DNA of 64,000 nucleotides, from NCBI GenBank assembly GCA_964017145.1, contig OZ024847.1:1798001-1862000 (forward strand), written 5' to 3'. Source of the DNA: Agrocybe praecox (Eukaryota; Basidiomycota; Agaricomycetes; Agaricales; Agrocybaceae). The notes beneath the pieces are model-generated. The model was given only the letters and a program-made list of their open reading frames with translations, searched no databases and was not told the origin of the DNA. Numbering within the stretch: the first letter of the stretch is position 1; the number at the start of each line of letters is the position of its first letter. The position numbers and the translations under genes are program-made. Shown in pieces: positions 58,228 through 64,000 of this stretch.

Positions 58228-59870
58228 GATGTTTGGAGGGGGACGATTTTCAAAAAAGCTGGCGATGTATAGGGCCTTTTAAGCAATTCTGTGAGGGAGG
58301 TTTCCACGGAATCCGCATCTTGGAACATATGTAATCATCTCTGAGAGTGTAACACTCCCAGTCTAGAAATTTAGAAGTGGGCATCACACATAAGGCAAGA
58401 TAAACTGTATATTTCGATTTTCGTCATGTAGCCGGGTGTGTTCAATGTAAGAAACCTAAGAATAGATATTGCAGTGAGCACACAAGGCGGATGAAATTCC
58501 GGAAAATATACGATAGGATGTCGCATGGCCAACAAGATCTTGTCAGTCCAACTCGAACCGCATCCAAAAAGAAAAGTTTACCAAGTCTGACGTTCAGTGC
58601 GAACAGGGACGATCGGATTGGAGTTGTAAAAATTAGAAGGGAAGCCGGGGAAGCGTAATCTGTGGTACAGACAAGACCGTTTATTTCGGTAGTGACCACA
58701 CAGAGGCATCATTCTCACCTCGAAGCTCTAAAACAAACCAAGTTAAACCATCCGCATCATCCATACACTTTTTACCAGTGAGCTGGGTCCGGCTCCAGCC
58801 AGGAGCATATGATGCGTGTATTTGGGTTTCTTCCTGCTGTGTCTCCCGGGATTCCGATGTATTCTGAGAGAAATTATGGTATCCCAGGATTGTGCCAGGA
58901 TTCAGGCTATTGGATTATGGGATTAAGCGTATCCATGTAAGCAAGTTTTAGCGTTAGATTAGAAGGTGAGATAATAGAGTGTAGTCAAATTGCGGTGAAG
59001 CTCGATGACGTTGTGGTTGAAAGGTTGATGAGCGCCGAGCGCTGAACGTGACCGGAGTAGACATTGTGAGCGTCAGCACTTACCACTCATTTTGTTCAAA
59101 CTTCAAGCTTCATTGGGCATACTACTTTGACCACACTGAGGAACATATCTCAGCTTTCTCTCGACTTGACCATTGAGGACCCACAGCGAGCTTATGAATT
59201 TCTGTGTCAGCACTGGTGCGTAGCACGTCCCACGACTCCTATGCTGGAACTCTTAATCACGCCCGGGGTAAAAGTCAATGCCGTGTCAGGAGGCAGCCAA
59301 GAGTACATCAGACTTCTGAGAGCTCTATTACACTAAGCAGCCTCGATAGATCATAGATCGCATCCATGATTCATTCACTTCGCGTTATATGGATGCGGCT
59401 TCACGGCCAACGACACATGTTCACCTGTTCTTTTCGCAGCGTTGCCGTTTGTGTTCTATCAAGATGTATATTGCTTGTAGACACAGGTACCCTTCTATTT
59501 CTCATTCATTCTAAGATTGGAATTCTCACATGTTTCCCCACCAACTTTCATTTCTCTTCTCTACAACAAGCCATTTTCAACGACAAGAGACACTTGGACA
59601 CCTATCTACGCTCTGTGGACAAAAGACTCCAACTTTCTCAAAAAGAATATTCCGTAAAAACAGGAAACGGTCATTACCACCCTTAACACGCTATTTCGTA
59701 TGCAATATAAGCGTGGGTGTGTATCCAAAAATACAACCTAAAGGAAGCGTTTTGGTTCTTCGTAACTCGCAGATGAACCAGGCATGGGAAAACGTTTCTG
59801 GTGTGCAATCGGCATGCTCTTATTGATCCTTCCTTAGGATGAAAGACACTTTCTGTTCTCCACCCCAACC
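58228..59870. other. Intergenic stretch between acyl-CoA oxidase and transporter genes
   Basis: Divergent upstream regions. Frames at 58442 (minus) and 59366 (plus) are short and not convincing. No RNA gene seen. Confidence 0.5.
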
Positions 59871-61955
59871 ATGCCAAGGAGACCGTCTGCCAGTATGGAG
59901 CTCTCCTCAACGTCGGAGACCTCGAGCTCGAATAGTCGCAGTAGCAGCAGCGTGCATTCGCCTCGAGACCACATAGTTTCGAAGGAACGTACAGTCGACG
60001 TTGAGAAGGTTGACACGCCGGCTGTGGAGGTCATGCCTGTACCCGAAGCGATGCAACCACCATCCTTTCCTGAGGGTGGACTGCAAGCCTGGTTAACAGT
60101 GCTCGGAGGGTGCGCCGTTTCTCTCTTCGATGCTTTCAATACGCTAACCTTTGCTCAGAACTATGGTTACATTTTGTACATTTGGTGTGGTGCAGTCATT
60201 TGGCGTATATCAAGATTACTACAGTGTCAGTCTGCCATATATCCTATCCATTACCTGTGCTAACTAAACCATAGCGAACGTCCTTGAGCGAGCATACACC
60301 ATCTCAGATCAGTCTTATTGGATCATTACAAGTTTTCTTCGTCTTCGCCCTTGGACTACCGGCTGGAAGATTGTTTGACGCGGGGTACTTTCACCATTGC
60401 TTACTGTCGGGATCTGTGGTGTACATCTTCTCGTATGTGCTTTTTGGGAAGCTTTTGCCGAGGCTGACGATTTGTGGACAGAATTTTCATGCTTTCACTT
60501 ACGGAACCTCACCATTATTATCAGAATCTTCTATCACAAGGGTTCGGTATGGGTATAGGAATGGGTATAATGTTCTTGCCATGCTTGACCATCACATCTC
60601 AATACTTCAAAGAAAAGAGGTCAATGGCCATGGGAGCGGTAATAGCAGGTACGTTCTTCCTTGGTAAAATTTGCACATCTCCACCTCATGAACGTCGTCC
60701 TCTCAGGATCAAGTTTGGGCGGTGTGGTATATCCAGTTCTCCTCAATAACATCTTCCAGAGAGCTTCCGGGTTTCAATGGGGTGTAAGGTAATATGGCAT
60801 TTAAACTTTATCCGTGTCATCTCATTGAAAGTCTACTATTATAGAGCTGTTGCATTCATGGACCTTGGCTTCCTGATAACTGCAAACTTGATCATGCGAA
60901 CACGTCTGCCACCGAAGAAATCTAGGGGAAATGAAGGAGGAGCGAACTTTAAAACTGTTCTTACCGACGTGCCATTCCTCATTTACTGCTTGGGTGCATT
61001 TCTGGTAAATTCTCTAGTCATCGGTATGCGGTCTTACGATCCTGACAACCTCTCACAGGTATTTTGGGGTGTCTTCGTTCCGTGTACGTTTCTCCCACAT
61101 TCTTTCTAAATGGAAAATAAGGCTTACCGTTTCCGCTAGTCTTTTACCTACAATTGTACTCGGCGTTACACGATGTAGACGCTGTTGTTGTAAAATACTC
61201 GGTATGTCTCACAGATACTTGGGTATTTTTGACTTCCGTCCCTCATATGCCTCTATTTATAGATAACTATCATGAACGCGGCTTCAATCTTTGGAAGAAC
61301 AATCCCTAACTTCTTGGCAGATCACTATGGTCCTTTGAACAGTGAGTAACATCGTCCCAATTTACCTAGTCTTAGTCCTCACGAGCACTATTTCAGTTAT
61401 GATTCCATCAGGAGTCCTTACAGCTTGCTTGATTTTTGCTATGTTTGGAGCGACAAGTGTTTCCGGCGTTACGGCGTTTGCTATCTTCTATGGGTTCTTC
61501 TCTGGTGGCTGTAAGTTCTTCATCATGATGCCCGTCTAACCCTCGACTTATTTTTCTCGCTCTATCTAGTGGTTTCTATAGTTGCTCCTGCTGTTGGGTC
61601 TTTCATAACCCACCGTGATCTCTCGGATCTTGGGTAAGTATTCAAAGCGGAAGAATCATGATCTTCAAACCTGAGTCTTATGCTTAATGACAGGATTCGT
61701 ATTGGGATGCTGTCATTTACTCTCGCATTTGCATTACTTACTGGCAATCCTATTGCTGGAGCTCTTCTGACGGCTGATCATGTGTGGCATCGGCCCCTTA
61801 TCTTCGCAGCGGTAGGAAATACATCTTGTTCGCGCCACCGTCCAATGAACTGAAACTCTGACATCTCCAATTAGGTGGTCGTACTCATGGGCGCACTATG
61901 TCATATCATGATTTGGAAGAGCATCTCAAGAAGAAGAGGGTCGACAAAAGTATGA
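59871..61955 (+). CDS. MFS transporter, monocarboxylate-type (MCH family)
   Basis: A gene of about ten exons, ATG 59871 to TGA 61953-61955. The N-terminus is a Ser-rich cytosolic tail (about 70 residues), then GGLQAWLTVLGG. Splicing at GG|GTGCGC..CTCAG joins this to TMVTFCTFGVVQSFGVYQDY, the helix 1 signature of fungal monocarboxylate-type carriers. Further helices: SLIGSLQVFFVFALGLPAGR, GFGMGIGMGIMFLPCLTI, SMAMGAVIAGSSLGGVVYPV, AVAFMDLGFLITANLIMRTR, NAASIFGRTIPNFLADHYG, CLIFAMFGATSVSGVTAFAI, and IRIGMLSFTLAFALLTGNP. The family moves monocarboxylates or related small molecules such as riboflavin across the plasma membrane; the substrate cannot be told. All junctions keep frame, so it appears intact. 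Confidence 0.88.
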
Positions 61956-63865
61956 TGAAACTTGTAGCTCGCGCTGTTTATCACCACCGTAGAGGTCCCA
62001 AATGACCATTTATGCATGCTTCGGTTTGCCGCCTTACCTTCAGTTGTCAGACTAGCCAGTAAATTCCCCACACACGGACCAGTGCGGTGAATGGACGCTT
62101 AGACTATGTATTTACGACGACAAAATGACGAGAAAATCGCATATATGCCTTGTAACATTATCGTATAGCTGCCCAATAAGAACTTAGAATAGTTATAGCG
62201 AAACCGAATAGGAATGTGTTTTTTATTAAGTTAACATGGCCTCGAATAAGAATCTATGCTTCCATGCCTTGCTTAGGCTTTCATTCCAGGTAAACGGTAC
62301 CTTACTCTCCGGATCCATGAATATCATAAACCGCAAAACATGGTCCTACCAAGAGGAGGTATCGCTAAAAGGCGCAAATGAAGAGGACGACAGCTTGGAA
62401 TATTGAAAGCGCTCCTTGATCCCTATTCTAGACCCAAAGCACCCAATATAATATCCAATGATCCAAAGCAGGCAGAACGTATTTGGCGTTAAGAAGGAAG
62501 ATATAGAACGAAAACATTCACGGATATGACATTTAGTTCAAGGCTTGCTCGGGCTCTTAGCCCTTGGGGAATGGTAGTTTACATGAACATGAAGTAAAAA
62601 GATATGCGAACCTGAAATGTCAGCTTTTCTGCCGATTCGAGGATTTCATCGAGCGAGCTTCTTTATTACTAGTAGCCGAACACATCATAGCCACGAGTAT
62701 GGCAGAAGCGAACAACAAATTTACCTCTTCAAATAGATTTTTTATTTTTGATCACGTCATGAGAAGTTCTCCTCGTGTTTGCATTTTTTTTTTTCCGAAC
62801 TGCAAGCAAGTAATTTGATCAAACTTCTTTAGCGACTCCTGAGCCACAGGATCGTCTAAAAGCGAGTAGTGTACCCCATAGGAACGTTCATACCATTCGA
62901 GTGTGTCCCGCAAAGATAGGACGAAAGTTGGACCCATTTGCTTCCAGATCGTGCGTCCTTCATCGGCGTCTATTTGTAGTAAGATCATGGACTTTTGGCG
63001 CCAGAAAGACCCTAAGCCAAATCGAGACGAGCAGATACGCAAGCCTTCAAATGAAACAGCTATTGATGGCTACCTGTTTTCATTGTTCAAAGCAGGAGGT
63101 TGAGAAGTAGCTCCAAGTCGTGAGGACAACGTTCCCCCGTTTGAGAATTTCGAAGGATCACCACACATAAATTAAGGGATACTACGATTTAATTTCTGAG
63201 CCTACGGCCAATGTCTATAACCGTACGTGAAGGCTCATTGTCCTTTCAGATGTGTAGAACCTTTACGTCGTCGATCCTAAAGCAAATCTATAGCACCGCC
63301 ATCAGCGAATATTCGAACATGCAGCCACGAGGGAATACCCATTCCAAAGTGCTTTGATAATGACTTGAAATTAATTCCGTTGGTTGATTTTGTGTTCTAC
63401 CAAAAGTGACTGCTAGTAGAATTCTCTCGGGGGGTGGAGCCTAGGCTCGACCTTATCACGGTCGACGTCAAGAATATGCGAACGCCGTTTTATCGGATGA
63501 ATAGAATACAGCCACAATCAACGGATTCGGAAGGTGGTAAAATTTGAATGTGGACATGTTTTGCGGGAACAAATTTGGCGGGGTAACACAGCCTCGTAGC
63601 ATAGACGTAATTGCGTCTTTGAAAACGCTCAAGTGTTATTCGTAAATTAGCGCGCGCAGGTCTGCATAGGAAAAAGAGGTCCTCATCGTTACAGGCAGTG
63701 CGTAGCTGTGCGAGGCGGATGTTCACGTATTATTCGGCGATCGCCGAGGGGAAGTACCCTCTGACCTGATGAAATGGAAATGGATTATTCTCGAGGCTTT
63801 ATATTCAGCGACCACCAACATCAAATCCTATACCTTCCCCCCTTCATCGCTAATACCCATACACA
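61956..63865. other. Intergenic stretch before calmodulin
   Basis: Minus-strand open stretches at 62752-63042 (with TLEWYERSYGVHYSLLDDP) and 63490-63726 have some coding character but no start, splice context or recognised domain. A TTATAT element near 63800 stands about 65 bases upstream of the calmodulin ATG. Confidence 0.4.
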
Positions 63866-64000
63866 ATGGCTGATCAATTGGTGCGTTCCCCGTACACTTT
63901 TTCTGTCTGTCGTTATCGGTATTCACGGCCACTGTTCTCTTCAGTCTGAAGGTAATCGAAGCGCTCTTCGACATCGCGTATTCGGAAACTAATACATTAG
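63866..64000 (+). CDS. Calmodulin, first two exons (partial at right edge)
   Basis: Exon 1 (63866-63880) encodes MADQL and is followed by a GTGCGT..CTTCAG intron. Exon 2 (63945-63951) is only seven bases (TCTGAAG) and continues S-E-plus one base. A GTAATC intron then begins, with a CTAATAC branch-like site and TTAG at the very last base of the window. MADQLSE(E) is the invariant opening of fungal calmodulins. The rest of the protein, including all EF-hands, is outside the window. If the reading is right, exon 3 starts at or just past the edge with the rest of a Glu codon followed by the QI..EFKEAF segment. Calmodulin is the cytosolic calcium sensor that activates kinases and calcineurin. Confidence 0.75.

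Noticed and set aside
62752..63042. Minus-strand frame with coding-like residues
   Set aside because: No ATG, no clear splice context and no recognised domain; kept only as a note in the intergenic entry.
63490..63726. 78-codon minus-strand frame upstream of calmodulin
   Set aside because: Starts only at a GTG and lies in the expected calmodulin promoter; no domain.

Overview
The window looks like nuclear DNA of a mushroom-forming basidiomycete (Agaricomycetes). Genes are split by many 45-70 nt GT-AG introns and face both ways. Several families are typical of that group: a DUF6534-type seven-helix protein, a GSTFuA-like glutathione transferase, a GH12 endoglucanase, a GH92 mannosidase and small cysteine-rich secreted proteins. 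I assembled gene models by hand from splice signals and reading-frame continuity. Introns and starts are therefore predictions, and no database search was run.

Left part (1-9.2 kb): the 3' end of an unknown gene, a probable proteasome assembly chaperone 1 with a C-terminal HbYX-like tail, a FAF2/UBXD8-like UBX protein, a gene-poor stretch, a DUF6534 membrane protein with an unclear 3' end, and a stretch rich in CACTGC/GCAGTG motifs.

Middle left (9.2-19.0 kb) is the most unusual region. It is a block of nested duplications. One unit carries a six-cysteine secreted protein gene, an eight-exon coiled-coil gene and a WASP-derived element. It is followed by a second copy in which the coiled-coil gene has lost everything before its last exon. 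A further copy of the WASP-derived element lies to the left. The WASP-derived elements carry a recognisable piece of the region after the CRIB motif of the intact WASP gene, which sits 30 kb away at 47.6-49.3 kb.

Centre (19-36 kb): a small spliced hypothetical gene, a one-helix protein, a DJ-1/PfpI protein, a 1264-residue membrane protein with acidic 22-residue repeats, a repeat-bearing gene-poor stretch, an orphan 365-residue gene, and a calmodulin-like gene with an inserted linker and very short exons.

Right part (36-64 kb): GH92 mannosidase, GH12 endoglucanase, GSTFuA-like transferase, a seven-helix membrane protein, WASP, a stand-alone hydantoinase B/oxoprolinase protein, UBR7, an acyl-CoA oxidase and an MFS monocarboxylate-type transporter. 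At the extreme edge are the first two tiny exons of what appears to be the true calmodulin gene. The genes do not form one pathway. Secreted carbohydrate enzymes, detoxification, lipid oxidation, ubiquitin/proteasome and actin functions are interspersed.
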